The translations under genes were made by a program, and so were the position numbers. A stretch of DNA of 64,000 nt, from NCBI GenBank assembly GCA_963845975.1, contig CAWJUD010000002.1:1054001-1118000 (forward strand), in the 5' to 3' direction. The DNA is from JBEKIK01 sp963845975 (GTDB lineage Bacteria; Planctomycetota; Planctomycetia; Pirellulales; Thermoguttaceae). Below are positions 44,210 to 53,133 of the stretch, piece after piece. The notes under the pieces are model-generated. The model did no database searches. It was not told the DNA's origin and saw only the letters and a program-made list of their open reading frames with translations. The first letter of the stretch is position 1; the number at the start of each line of letters is the position of its first letter.

Positions 44210-47112
44210 ATGAGCGATAGCTACAGCAGCGGAGAGAAAGTTTACCCGCCGACGGAGGATACCGCCGCCGCCCGGCCCTGCGCATCAGAATCTCCGTTGT
44301 CCTCCACCCCCCCGACACGACCCATAAGCGAACAGCCTACGTTTATTTCCAATCGTCCCCCGATGCCATCCCCTACGCTTTCCGATTCGGCCTGGCGTAT
44401 CATGGAAGGCCGGATCATGCCGGGCGATCATTTGGGGCATTTCGAGTTGATCGAATACGTCGGCGGCGGGGGAATGGGCCGAGTATACCGGGCGATGGAC
44501 ACCCGACTCGCCCGGATTGTGGCCCTGAAAATTCTCACCCCCGATCAGGCCGCCGATTCGGAAACCGTGCAGCGGTTTAAAAACGAGGCTCAATCGGCCG
44601 CGCGGCTGGACCACGAGAATGTCGCCCGGGTGCATTACGTGGGCGAAGATCGGGGAATTCATTTTATCGCCTTCGAGTTTGTCGAAGGAGAGAACATCCG
44701 CAAATTGGTGGAACGTAAAGGGCCGCTGCCGCTCGAGGAGGCTATAAGCTACACGCTTCAAGTGGTCGACGCCTTGGCCCATGCCGATGCCCGCCACATA
44801 GTACACCGCGACATCAAGCCCTCAAATTTATTGATCACCCCCAGCGGCCAGGTGAAATTGATCGACATGGGTTTGGCCCGCCTGCGCCAGGCGGAGTCTG
44901 TGGGAGCCGATTTGACGGCCAGTGGAGTGACCCTGGGCACCTTTGACTATATTTCTCCCGAGCAAGCCCGCGATCCCCGTAATGCCGATATCCGCAGCGA
45001 CATATATTCGCTGGGCTGCACTTTTTATTTCATGTTGACAGGCCGGCCACCCTATCCTGATGGGACCGTTTTGCAAAAGTTGCTGCAACATCACGGCGAC
45101 CCGCCGCCGGATGTCCGGCAAATTCGGGGCGATTTGCCTGACGAGGCCAACCATATACTGCAAAAAATGATGGCCAAGGATCCAGACCGTCGCTACCCGG
45201 ACCCCAATGAACTAATATCCGATTTATTGTCCTTGGCCGCGCAATTAGGCTTGCAGCCCTCCAGTCTCAACGGCAAGGTATGGTTGCCGAAGTCGGCACC
45301 CGAGGTTTCTCTCATTCACCGGCACATGCCGTGGTTGGCTTCTATCGCCGCTTTGGCGTGCATGTTAATTGCACTCGATATTTTTTGGAATAGATCGAGC
45401 CCTGGGGAACAGTCTCAATACGCGGCGTCTTTTGAGAGGAAGGAATCTGTCGCCAACTTGGCGGAATCCCAAGGCCCGGGCATAACACACGAAAAAACAA
45501 AGCCCTTGGCGACAAAGGACAAACCATCTTCGGCAAATACGCCGTACTCATCCGAAAATACATCGCGGGTCTCAGAAGACGCTTCCGGACGCAAGTCGCC
45601 CCAAGAAATATGGAGGCTTTACCCGCCGGCATATCCGGCAGTGAAGGCAGGTCAGGCGGCAACCGCATCCGTTGCAAACGCGACTCAATCGCCGCCGAAG
45701 TCTACCGGCGTCGTTAAAATACCGCTGGCAGGCAGCATGCCTCAGCAGTCCGCTCATACGGACTTATCACAGGGCAGCGGCATTCCAACCGCACCTGTTT
45801 CTGGCAATGCACAAAACGATTCGACTCGGGATATGCCGGGTAGGGCTTTATTGCATGCGGAATCCGGCGAAAACGCGTCCTTCGCCGGAAGTTTGGCCAA
45901 GCATAATGGTTTGCTTGTAGTAAGCGATTTGGCCGCCGGCGAGAACGAATTCACTAATCTGGCCGCCGCTTGCGCAGCCGCCCGCAACGGAGATGTGATT
46001 GAATTGCGGTATAACGGTCCGCGTGAAGAAAAACCCGTTCACATGGCCAATTTGCGGGCAACGATCCGGGCCGGAGACGGGTACCAGCCGGTGTTGATTT
46101 TCCGGCCCAATGAAACCGATCCGGTAAAGTATCCGCGCAGCATGTTCACTCTCAGTTCAGGCCGGTTGACAATTTCCAATTTGGCCATGGAGATGCTCAT
46201 CTCCCGCGATATAGCGGCCGACAACTGGTCTTTCCTGGAGATCCGCGACGGGCAAACGATACGGCTGGAAAAGTGCGCCCTTACCGTGGACAACGCCTCG
46301 GAACAGTTGACCGCCTATCATCAGGATGCGGCTTTTTTCCGTGTTGCCGCCTCGCCCGGCGCCGAGTCCAAGGTTGCCGGCGGCAATGCCGGGCCCCCGC
46401 CCCTGGCTAGCATTGAATTGAACGACTCCATTGCCCGGGGAGAGGCTGCATTCATCCGGGTAGACGATCTACAGCCCGTACATCTGGCTTGGGACAACGG
46501 GTTGTTGGCGACCAGCGAATGGTTTCTTTCGGCGGCAGGCGGGGCTCAATCGCCCAAGCCCGACGAGATGCTCCGCATCGACTTGCAACATGTGACAATC
46601 GCAGCCCGCGCCGGGTTGGTTCATCTTGCCAGCAGCCAGGCCGCCCCGCACCAGTTTACAGTTCAATTCAATTGTGCCGGCAACATCATCATGACTTCGC
46701 ATGGCAGTTCACTTATTGAACAAGAAGTGATCGGTCCTCTGGAAACTGCCCGGCGACAAATCGTTTGGAACGGGGACCACAACTTTTATCAGGATGTCAA
46801 CGTATTCTGGACCATCCGCAGCCTTGGGGCGGAACCCTACTCCGATAAGTTGTCATTCCAAGGTTGGCGAACGTATTGGGGACCGTCCCGGGAAAATCAA
46901 GCGTTTTCCGGCGCATCGAGTGGGACAACCTGCCCGGCCCGGATCGCCCGCCGCACACACAAACTCCGGCCGATTATAGCTTGAATGAGGAGGCCGCGGA
47001 GAATCCCGCCGTCGGCGCAGCCGAAGACGGCAAAAATGCAGGCATGCAAATCGAACGCCTGATGGCTTTGCCCCTTCCATCGCAAGCGGACGGTTTCGGT
47101 TTGCCGGAATGA
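44210..47112 (+). CDS. Membrane Ser/Thr protein kinase with exported beta-helix-like tail, frameshifted near the end
   Basis: About 967 residues. Kinase domain (about 75-345): P-loop YVGGGGMGRVYRAMD, Lys in IVALKIL, HRDIKPSNLLI, DMGLARL in place of DFG, DYISPEQARDP activation loop, SDIYSLGCTFYFMLTG. One transmembrane helix at about 373-393 (WLASIAALACMLIALDIFW), a Ser/Pro-rich linker, then about 450 exported residues starting NEFTNLAAACAAARNGDVIE, like a right-handed beta helix. The ORF stops at 46984, but homology to its expected end (VFRRIEWDNLPGPDRPPH) continues in the next frame to 47112. One base at 46899-46901 restores it. Planctomycete kinases of this build are thought to sense the periplasm; its phosphotargets may be read by FHA proteins such as 36231-36712. 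Confidence 0.88.
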
Positions 47113-47560
47113 CCCGACCGACCATGCCGACCAACGCTGCGGCTCGGCGCCCGATGGCACCTTGCCCCTAGCCTGCATTTCTCACCAACGTGTGCCACTG
47201 CTTGACGTAAGGCAAGCAGTGGACGGTGATTTGAGCAAGCACTGCTTCTGCGAAGCAGTGGCACACTGTCTTCTAACGTATCGGTCTGGTGAGAAATGCG
47301 GGCTAGGTCCCTGTGGCGATTCGCATATACCGGACCCAGATCTCAAATCGCTCTAAAAAGCCGTGCAGCAATGACTTAATCAATATAGAGATGCAGGCAT
47401 TTAATTATGATGCAGGCATATTGCCCGCCCTGGAAAATGTAGGTGAAATGCCTGCAACACAAGTAAAATAGATCAAGTTTTTTTAGCAGACTAAAATATT
47501 GAAATATAGAGCCATAGGAGTTGCACTAACATCCACTCCTGCGTTATGCTTATGTGCTTA
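47113..47560. other. Spacer with palindromes before tRNA-Val
   Basis: 448 nt. Two palindromes at 47195-47260 and a wider GCAGGCATTT / AAATGCCTGC pair (47393-47402 / 47446-47455). No gene. Confidence 0.5.
47195..47260. repeat. Double CACTGCTT palindrome
   Basis: CCACTGCTTG (47195-47204) / CAAGCAGTGG (47213-47222) and CACTGCTTC (47240-47248) / GAAGCAGTG (47252-47260). The outer ends TGTGCCACTGC and GCAGTGGCACAC also pair, giving a two-hairpin structure. Confidence 0.65.
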
Positions 47561-47634
47561 GGGCGATTAGCTCAGTCGGTTAGAGCGCCACGCTTACAAC
47601 GTGGATGTCAGTGGTTCGAATCCGCTATCGCCCA
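47561..47634 (+). tRNA. tRNA-Val (TAC)
   Basis: 74 nt; acceptor GGGCGAT/ATCGCCC, D arm GCTC...GAGC, anticodon stem CCACG/CGTGG with loop CTTACAA (anticodon TAC), T arm AGTGG-TTCGAAT-CCGCT, discriminator A. CCA not fully encoded. An integrase relic lies 140 nt downstream on the opposite strand. Confidence 0.95.
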
Positions 47635-47772
47635 CCTGTAGAGTTGTACAGTATCGTATACTCTCGCATTTCTCGGGAATTGCGGGTTTTTTTGTTTGTC
47701 TTGCTTGTCGTTGCAACCCCATTCCGGCGTTTGCCGTGCCGGATTTTGCGCCGCCTGTAGCTGTGGGTCGGT

Positions 47773-47865
47773 TATCAGCCATACTCGCCACAGGTCGGCG
47801 TCGCCCTGGGTGATCTCATGTAATGGTTTGCCAGCCCCAAAGCATTCGAGAAGGCACCGCTTGGT
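47773..47865 (-). pseudogene. Relic of a tyrosine recombinase N-terminal domain
   Basis: A short in-frame stretch encodes TKRCLLECFGAGKPLHEITQ followed by GDADLWRVWLI, the pattern of the core-binding (SAM-like) domain of planctomycete phage-type integrases (F(F)G...PL..ITPGD.D.WR..L). No catalytic domain remains. Position next to tRNA-Val fits an old integration at that tRNA. The rest of 47635-48066 shows no gene. Confidence 0.5.
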
Positions 47866-48066
47866 TTGAGGGATATAAGTCATAAGATTACCGTACTTCC
47901 CGTGTAGATTAGTATACTTCTTGGATAGTAGTATTATAGTTGATAATTTTATGAATCTTTTGTCTATATTCGCTGTATACCCACTAGTCATACGTTATTA
48001 ACGTCTTTATATTATTGACATGATGCATAATGATTGCGTACTTTATGGAATAACAGATAAGTAAAT

Positions 48067-48600
48067 ATGAACTTTGCCGCATGTCTCGTTCTGTCTCTTG
48101 TTGCGCTTTCGACTGATGAGCCGGCAAAAACAGCGACGGACCGTCGGGTCGTACTTACCGTGCAAATCAAGTCGCAAAAGCCCGTTACTTTCACGGCTGA
48201 CGAGCTGGGCAAATTAGATCGCCTGAAGATTCAGAGCGGCGAGGATGAAGAAACTTACGAAGGCGTGCCGCTGGTGAAGATTCTCAACGCGGCGGGCGTA
48301 AAATTTGGCCCCCGGTATTCCCAATGGGGAGACTGTTACGTGGTTGTGGAAGGAGCCGACGAGTACCTGGCTATATTTTCCATTTTTGAGATTGAACCCA
48401 AACTGGCTCACACGACCGTTTTGCTTGCCGACCGGCGCAACGGCAAGCCGCTTTCCAAGGCCAAGGGGCCATACCAGCTTATCGAGAAAGACGCCAAAGA
48501 TCGATGTCGATGGGTTAAACAAGTCACAGCAATCAATATTAAGGAGGCAGCGGACGACGTTCGAGCCGACAACCATGACGGGAATAATCCCGGCAAGTAG
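48067..48600 (+). CDS. Exported molybdopterin-binding-fold protein (SUOX-like)
   Basis: 177 residues with a short signal peptide. The core resembles the oxidoreductase molybdopterin-binding domain: ETYEGVPLVKILNAAGVKFG, YVVVEGADEYLAIFSIFEIE, TVLLADRRNGKPLSKAKGPY, CRWVKQVTAINI. Members of this truncated group lack the conserved Cys that ligates molybdenum in sulfite oxidase, and none is seen in the pocket region here, so cofactor binding is uncertain. It precedes a DUF1559 gene by 33 nt on the same strand, possibly one operon. Confidence 0.8.
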   Translation: MNFAACLVLSLVALSTDEPAKTATDRRVVLTVQIKSQKPVTFTADELGKLDRLKIQSGEDEETYEGVPLVKILNAAGVKFGPRYSQWGDCYVVVEGADEYLAIFSIFEIEPKLAHTTVLLADRRNGKPLSKAKGPYQLIEKDAKDRCRWVKQVTAINIKEAADDVRADNHDGNNPGK

Positions 48601-48633
48601 GTCCGTAAACGTTGCAAATCCGGGCATTTAGAG

Positions 48634-49638
48634 ATGTCGCAGAGTCTGTCGCATCGGCGAACTGCCAAAGTATCGACTTGTAGCATCGCGCCCGGAGGGT
48701 TTACGTTGATTGAAGTGCTCGTTGTGATCGCCATAATCGGCATATTGACAGGGCTGCTCCTTCCCGCAGTGCAAGCGGCGCGGGAATCGGCCCGCCGCAT
48801 GCATTGCGCCAATCAGATCAGGCAGCTCGCTCTGGCCGCGCAAAACTACCATTCGGTGCACAATTCCTTTCCGCCGGGAGTGGACCGCTTATCGCAACAG
48901 AAAAGTTCCCTGTTTGTTTTTTTATTGCCCTACCTCGAAGGCGGTGAATTATATGAGCAGTGGAGGCGTCCCGACGTCAACCGGCAGTTGTTGGCGGCCA
49001 CTGTTATATCGAGTTTGGCGTGCCCGTCGGACCCGATCCCCAATAATCCGGTCCAAAACAAGTCAAGCGGAAATTGGTATGGACTGACGAGCTACGGGGG
49101 CAACGGCGGCACGCGTTCGTTCTATCCCAACTCGCCCGATTTGAAAGCCGACGGAATTTTTTTCGAGGTCGGCCCCAATTCGCGGCCCGCGAAAAACCAG
49201 AAGCCCGTCCGGATGTCGATGATCACGGATGGATCCAGCCACACGCTGCTTTTCGGCGAGCGCAATCACCGCGATTTGAACTACGATTCCTTCGCCCTGC
49301 AAGGCTGGGAACAAACAATGGGCGAATATGGTTACTGGACCGGTTCGAGCGGCAATCTCTCGCTGGGCGACGTAACCCTGAGCAGTTACGCGCCGATCAA
49401 CTACCTCGTGCCGGTCTCATATACAAACCGCGCCGACGCGACGCCTCCCATCAATTCACGCGGCGATTTCCGAAATTACGCCGACTTGCGGTTGTGCGCT
49501 TTCGGCAGCCGGCACCCTGGCGGGGCGAATTTCGCCATGGCCGACAACGACGTGCGCTTTCTAACAGACGATATTTCCTTGGATTTATTACGTGCGCTAA
49601 GCACGCGGGAAGGAGGCGAAACCGTCGCCCTGCCGTAG
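48634..49638 (+). CDS. DUF1559 prepilin-like protein
   Basis: 334 residues. Type IV pilin-like N-terminus: GGFTLIEVLVVIAIIGILTG with the prepilin peptidase site before F, followed by LLLPAVQAARESARRMHCAN, the planctomycete DUF1559 hallmark. The C-terminus has FGSRHPGGANFAMADNDVRF, the H-x-G-G-x-N motif that marks complete members. Planctomycetes carry dozens of these; they are thought to form or decorate surface structures through a type II/IV pilus-like machinery. Upstream 20 residues form a basic leader. No sign of disruption. Confidence 0.95.
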   Translation: MSQSLSHRRTAKVSTCSIAPGGFTLIEVLVVIAIIGILTGLLLPAVQAARESARRMHCANQIRQLALAAQNYHSVHNSFPPGVDRLSQQKSSLFVFLLPYLEGGELYEQWRRPDVNRQLLAATVISSLACPSDPIPNNPVQNKSSGNWYGLTSYGGNGGTRSFYPNSPDLKADGIFFEVGPNSRPAKNQKPVRMSMITDGSSHTLLFGERNHRDLNYDSFALQGWEQTMGEYGYWTGSSGNLSLGDVTLSSYAPINYLVPVSYTNRADATPPINSRGDFRNYADLRLCAFGSRHPGGANFAMADNDVRFLTDDISLDLLRALSTREGGETVALP

Positions 49639-49816
49639 TGACCGCGCCCGTATGGCCCTATTATTTTTACCCGACTTTAGTAAGGAGAAGAAACATGCAG
49701 CATCGAAGAAAAACATCAATTTTACACTGGTCCATGTTTGCCTGCGCCTGGCTTGTCTGGGCAACGACGGGTGGTCGACAGGCAGCCGCCGACATAATAG
49801 ATATTCCGGTAGTGGG

Positions 49817-50680
49817 TTAAGTTGAAATATTTTTTGTGGATGATTGGCATGCGACTTCGGGCAGCAAATCAACCACTTCTTCGATGCTCCACTTATGATC
49901 GGTAACGCCCGCTTTTATGGCTGGGGTGCTTTTCAGGGTTTGGTGAATCCGCACAAAGTTATGATACATAGCTGTGATAGCAAAAGAATAAGCCAGCATG
50001 TCGGCCTTTTTGCTAAAAGCATTGGTTAGTCGGGTATATCGCCGGTTATTCATTCTGAAATTAAGGTTCTGCCGTTCCATGTAGCTTGTTGATATGTGGG
50101 CCGGATCGGGATTGCCTAAAACCACCTTTTTCTTAGTCCCATTGCATTTAGGCGGGCTGTAGCGTGTTTCTGCGCCGGTTTCCGGCTTGCCATAAAGTTT
50201 TTTCAGCATGGCGTAATCAACCTCAGCGAAGCTATCCAGAACGGCAGGAAAGTATGCTGGGAGGGAATCGGTGGTAAGTTGAACCCGGTTAGCTAATCGG
50301 CCTTGAATATCCTTAATGAAATCGTAGGCGTTAGATGCATCACGGTTGCCAAAATGCCAAGAGAAAAGCAGTTTGGCATCGGCATCTATGGCGGTCCAAG
50401 TCCAAATGGAACCCACGCCAGCCTGACCACGCATTTCATCGGGTAGGTTCTTTTCTTTGGCATAGCAGAAACACCAGATTTCATCACATTGGACCTGCTG
50501 GATTTTCAGATTGCGAAAGACATTGCCTTGGAAGTCCAAACAGGCTTGGCCCAATTCCCGGGTCAGCTTTTGGATGGTGTTTTTGGCAACCCCCGTCATT
50601 CGGGTGGTGGCTCGGATAGAGCAGCCATCCACTAGGCATCGGATGACCGCACAGCGTTTTTCATGGGTTATTGTGTTCAT
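49817..50680 (-). CDS. IS1-family transposase
   Basis: 287 residues in one ORF. An N-terminal helix-turn-helix (RCLVDGCSIRATTRMTGVAK, TIQKL) is followed by a DDE domain: Asp in QQVQCDEIWCFCYAKEKN, Asp in LTTDSLPAYFPA, Glu in SYMERQNLNFRM. The CDEIW...KEKN motif is typical of the large single-ORF IS1 group rather than E. coli IS1 with its frameshift. The C-terminus ends 9 nt inside the left IR. A perfect TTGACA-16-TATAAT promoter lies so close that the transcript would begin at or near the ATG (leaderless). The gene is intact. Confidence 0.92.
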   Translation of the reverse strand: MNTITHEKRCAVIRCLVDGCSIRATTRMTGVAKNTIQKLTRELGQACLDFQGNVFRNLKIQQVQCDEIWCFCYAKEKNLPDEMRGQAGVGSIWTWTAIDADAKLLFSWHFGNRDASNAYDFIKDIQGRLANRVQLTTDSLPAYFPAVLDSFAEVDYAMLKKLYGKPETGAETRYSPPKCNGTKKKVVLGNPDPAHISTSYMERQNLNFRMNNRRYTRLTNAFSKKADMLAYSFAITAMYHNFVRIHQTLKSTPAIKAGVTDHKWSIEEVVDLLPEVACQSSTKNIST

Positions 50681-50686
50681 ATCTAT

Positions 50687-50714
50687 ATTATACTTGACCG
50701 CTCAAGCATGTCAA
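50687..50714 (-). promoter_or_regulatory. Consensus sigma-70 promoter of the IS1-family transposase
   Basis: On the minus strand TTGACA (50714-50709), 16-nt spacer, TATAAT (50692-50687), then 6 nt to the ATG at 50680. Transcription should start at about the start codon, giving a leaderless mRNA. Confidence 0.7.
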
Positions 50715-50756
50715 TAGGGTATTTGATATATTTTGTGATAAAAGAGTGATATTTTC

Positions 50757-50785
50757 TTGAAAAGTTCACTTTTTTGTAATATAAT
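50757..50785 (+). promoter_or_regulatory. Consensus sigma-70 promoter of the passenger operon
   Basis: TTGAAA (50757-50762), 17-nt spacer, TATAAT (50780-50785), 44 nt before the first passenger gene. It diverges from the transposase promoter across a 42-nt gap. Confidence 0.7.
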
Positions 50786-50829
50786 CTATTTACAAGGACG
50801 GATTAGTGTGATAACAATAGAAGATTATC

Positions 50830-51276
50830 ATGTCTGAAATAGAAGCAACGTTGTTTGGCGATTATCACGTCACCCCAACCCACACCGCAATGAAAGAAGC
50901 GATGGACTTATTTCCTCGCTACGGGGACTATCAAGAGGTGCGCAGACATGCGCTAAAGTTGGCGTTTTGGCCAAAGAGAACTGTGGTTGGATCGGGTGGC
51001 ATGGTTGGAGATTTAGATTGGGAAGAAATAAAAGGAATGAATGGTCCTAAAGCATGCGAATTGCGTATTGACGATGTGATTGGTGGATTTAACAACTTAA
51101 GGCTTATTTTTTATGCTTTTGAAAAAGATGTTATCCTAGATGGAGATATTATGCCTAGACTTTGGGTAGTTAGTATTTTGCAAAAGAAAACAGAACGTTT
51201 TTCTAATGCAAATCTCCGTATTTTTTCAGCAAGGGTAAAGATAATTAGGCAAAGAAAATATGCTGATTATCTTTAG
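50830..51276 (+). CDS. HigB/RelE-like putative toxin (IS passenger)
   Basis: 148 residues. The C-terminal half reads ACELRIDDVIGGFNNLRLIF then YAFEKD, LWVVSILQKKTERFSNANLR and IFSARVKIIRQRKY. This follows the RelE/HigB pattern: ELRI strand, a strand with R-x-x-F, a strand ending in QKKT, and a helix with repeated Arg/Lys. The N-terminal 70 residues are an extension unlike ordinary 90-100-residue HigB toxins. It lies 33 nt before an XRE antitoxin-like gene, the toxin-first order of higBA. Base composition is more AT-rich than the host genes, suggesting import. The toxin call is inference from fold pattern and context. Confidence 0.6.
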   Translation: MSEIEATLFGDYHVTPTHTAMKEAMDLFPRYGDYQEVRRHALKLAFWPKRTVVGSGGMVGDLDWEEIKGMNGPKACELRIDDVIGGFNNLRLIFYAFEKDVILDGDIMPRLWVVSILQKKTERFSNANLRIFSARVKIIRQRKYADYL

Positions 51277-51309
51277 GGCGTTATCCTTTGATACGATATG
51301 GAGTTTACA

Positions 51310-51852
51310 ATGACAAGCACTATTAGTAAAACGCGAAATACAATATCAAAAAATCCGACTGCCGATCTTTTGAACGAAAATGTCAGAATATATTTAAGAG
51401 TTCAAAGTGCATTCAATGAATGTTCGGACGAAATTCAAGAAGTCGTTCGTGACATGGGTGAAGTATTTAATTCTCCTGAATCTACGGAAGAAGAAAAGAA
51501 TGCTGCTTTATACACAATGGTAGAGGCCATATTTCCTGCTCTTGCCATCAATGTTCTTGACGCATGCGAGAACATAAGGAAGAACCCTCAGTCTCAGAAG
51601 TACAACGATGAATTAAATCGTCAAGAAGAATATTTTGCAGATAAAGTCCGGAAGATTATGACAGATAAAAGCATTACCCAAGAGCAATTAGCTGATCGCA
51701 TAGGTATCGGTCAATCGGCTATTTGTAACATGCTTAATAGAAAGTGCCGGCCACAAAAAAGAACTATTGAGAAAGTCGCAAGAGCATTAGATGTTGAAAT
51801 TGGTGATCTTTGGAAGGATATTAGCGTCGATTATCTTTCCAGCGAGCAATAG
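51310..51852 (+). CDS. XRE-family HTH protein, HigA-like putative antitoxin (IS passenger)
   Basis: 180 residues from the ATG at 51310 (GGAG 7 nt upstream; an ATG at 51298 overlaps that site). An acidic helical N-terminus of about 105 residues (ECSDEIQEVVRDMGEVFNSP) precedes a Cro/C1 helix-turn-helix: KSITQEQLADRIGIGQSAIC, NMLNRKCRPQKRTIEKVARA. It is the likely antitoxin and autoregulator of the upstream gene. The N-terminal extension, possibly the toxin-wrapping part, is not one I recognise. AT-rich like its partner. Its last 32 nt overlap the convergent 78-residue gene. Confidence 0.75.
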   Translation: MTSTISKTRNTISKNPTADLLNENVRIYLRVQSAFNECSDEIQEVVRDMGEVFNSPESTEEEKNAALYTMVEAIFPALAINVLDACENIRKNPQSQKYNDELNRQEEYFADKVRKIMTDKSITQEQLADRIGIGQSAICNMLNRKCRPQKRTIEKVARALDVEIGDLWKDISVDYLSSEQ

Positions 51853-52057
51853 CCGCTTTTTTTGCGATTTCCGTCTTTCGTTTTGCGGTTAGTTTAGCCG
51901 CCCGTGCCGGTCCACCTTTTAGCCCTCCTAGCTTGCCAAGAGCGACAGCCGCCGGGTTTTTCTCTGGTTTTGGTGGTTCAGCATCCGGCACTACCTGATC
52001 GAGGATAGATCGGGCTATTTCCTGCGTATCTTTCTGTTTGCTTGAACGCTTAGGCAT
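51821..52057 (-). CDS. Small basic GGxKGGxARA protein (IS passenger)
   Basis: 78 residues. The C-terminal half, KNPAAVALGKLGGLKGGPAR and KRKTEIAKKAAIARW, is a widespread small-protein motif (lysine-rich, RW end) often found with mobile elements and phage, probably binding nucleic acid. A TTGACC-16-TATACT promoter (52091-52064) lies 6 nt before the ATG, so its mRNA would also be almost leaderless. It converges on, and overlaps, the XRE gene. Function is not established. Confidence 0.75.
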   Translation of the reverse strand: MPKRSSKQKDTQEIARSILDQVVPDAEPPKPEKNPAAVALGKLGGLKGGPARAAKLTAKRKTEIAKKAAIARWKDNRR

Positions 52058-52063
52058 ACTAGA

Positions 52064-52091
52064 AGTATACCACGATCTTATTTTAGGTCAA
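52064..52091 (-). promoter_or_regulatory. Promoter of the small basic protein gene
   Basis: Minus strand TTGACC (52091-52086), 16-nt spacer, TATACT (52069-52064), 6 nt from the ATG at 52057. Same near-leaderless geometry as the transposase promoter. Confidence 0.6.
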
Positions 52092-52109
52092 CATATCTAG
52101 GGGGCCGGT

Positions 52110-52280
52110 TCAATCAGCCATTGACCTTACTATGCGACCAGCGGCAAAAATAAGCAGTCCAGGAATGGTACAAATGAGCAATTCAAAAGGTGAAGGGTTG
52201 AAATAAACTAAACCCGCGCATATACCGCCGATTGAAATTAGTAAACCAGACAATTCGAAAATTTTTGCTGCTTTCTTCAT
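52110..52280 (-). CDS. Small two-helix membrane protein (IS passenger)
   Basis: 56 residues: MKKAAKIFELSGLLISIGGI, CAGLVYFNPSPFELLICTIP, GLLIFAAGRIVRSMAD. Two hydrophobic helices joined by a short NPSP turn, basic N-terminus. AGGGGA lies about 7 nt upstream of the ATG at 52280. No family recognised. The remaining 175 nt to the right end of the element contain no ORF. It could be a small toxin-like or regulatory membrane peptide; this is a guess from size and location. Confidence 0.55.
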   Translation of the reverse strand: MKKAAKIFELSGLLISIGGICAGLVYFNPSPFELLICTIPGLLIFAAGRIVRSMAD

Positions 52281-53133
52281 AAACTTGTTCCCCTATAAGC
52301 GACCTTTTCAGTTTACGTCCCGCTCCGTCCTATTGCAATAAGTGCTAGCAGTAGTTCCGTATCCACTAAAGCGTTGACCTTAACTAACACTGTAGAGTGA
52401 GGGAGTAGGCTTTTGGTTTGGGTTTTTTCTTTTTTATTCAAACTGACCCACTACCGATATTCCCATATCTATAGACACTCAACTCGATAGCAACTATCAT
52501 ACGGACAATTTCGGAGCAAAAAGTACAACCAAGGTACTTGTAGATATCGCCCACACTCCGTGGTCAAGGGCACGGACGGCCTTTGTTATATCCGCGGAAA
52601 CCTGGACGTTGCCGGCGGGCCAAACGCTGGAGTCGGCCAAGGTCTATTATGCGTTGAACCAAGCTAACAACACCAACAATCGGACTGTCAGCTTGTATCC
52701 GCTTACGCGAACGTTTGTCGAGGGAAACGGCCAAGGCAAGGGAAGCGGACCATCAGGCGGCGCTACTTGGGACACGTACGACGGCACAAATGCCTGGACC
52801 ACAGCGGGCGGCGATTACGATGCAACCACGCACGTGGACGCCGCCGAAGGCGACACTTGGTTCTCCTGGGACATCACTTCACTTTGGGACAACACAAATT
52901 TGCGCTCTTACGGCGCACTGCTCTGCCTTAGCAACGAGTCGTATGACTTGAGCGATCTGAGCACCCCGAACGACTCGATGCCTCGCGTTGCATTCAATTC
53001 CGCCCAATATACCCCGGCGGGTTATGCACCATATATCGAAGTAATAACCGCCGTGCCCGAGCCTGCCACGATTGTTTTACTGGCGTCCGGCTGCTTGTGC
53101 CTGCCAGCCTTGTTGCCGAGACGAAAACAGTAG

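Larger units (their letters stand above)
49808..52455. mobile_element. IS1-family element with passenger genes (transporter-IS)
   Basis: 2648 bp, flanked by a perfect 8-bp target duplication GATATTCC (49800-49807 and 52456-52463). Terminal inverted repeats start GGTAGTGGGT (TAAGTTGAAATA left; CAGTTTGAATAA right). It encodes one IS1-type DDE transposase on the minus strand next to the left end and about 1.7 kb of extra DNA with four genes. An ordinary IS1-like unit of this type would be near 0.9-1.0 kb, so roughly two thirds is cargo. Both IRs bound transposase and cargo together, so the cargo moves with the element. Confidence 0.9.
49695..53133 (+). pseudogene. PEP-CTERM protein with DNRLRE-like domain, split by an IS1-family element
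   Basis: First piece: ATG at 49695 behind AAGGAGA, signal peptide MQHRRKTSILHWSMFACAWL, then DIIDIP. After the 2648-bp element and one copy of the target duplication, the frame resumes exactly at 52464: ISIDTQLDSNYHTDNFGA, KVLVDIAHTPWSRARTAFVI, LPAGQTLESAKVYYALNQ. This is the start of a DNRLRE/CBM96-type beta-sandwich domain, ending in PEP-CTERM (VPEPATIVLLASGC, PRRKQ). Removing the element restores one ORF of about 261 codons. It directly follows the DUF1559 gene. The remnant from 52609 has no export signal and is probably not functional. Confidence 0.9.

Noticed and set aside
47594..47813. ORFs overlapping tRNA-Val
   Set aside because: They translate the tRNA itself (the familiar GDSGFEPLTST-type artefact).
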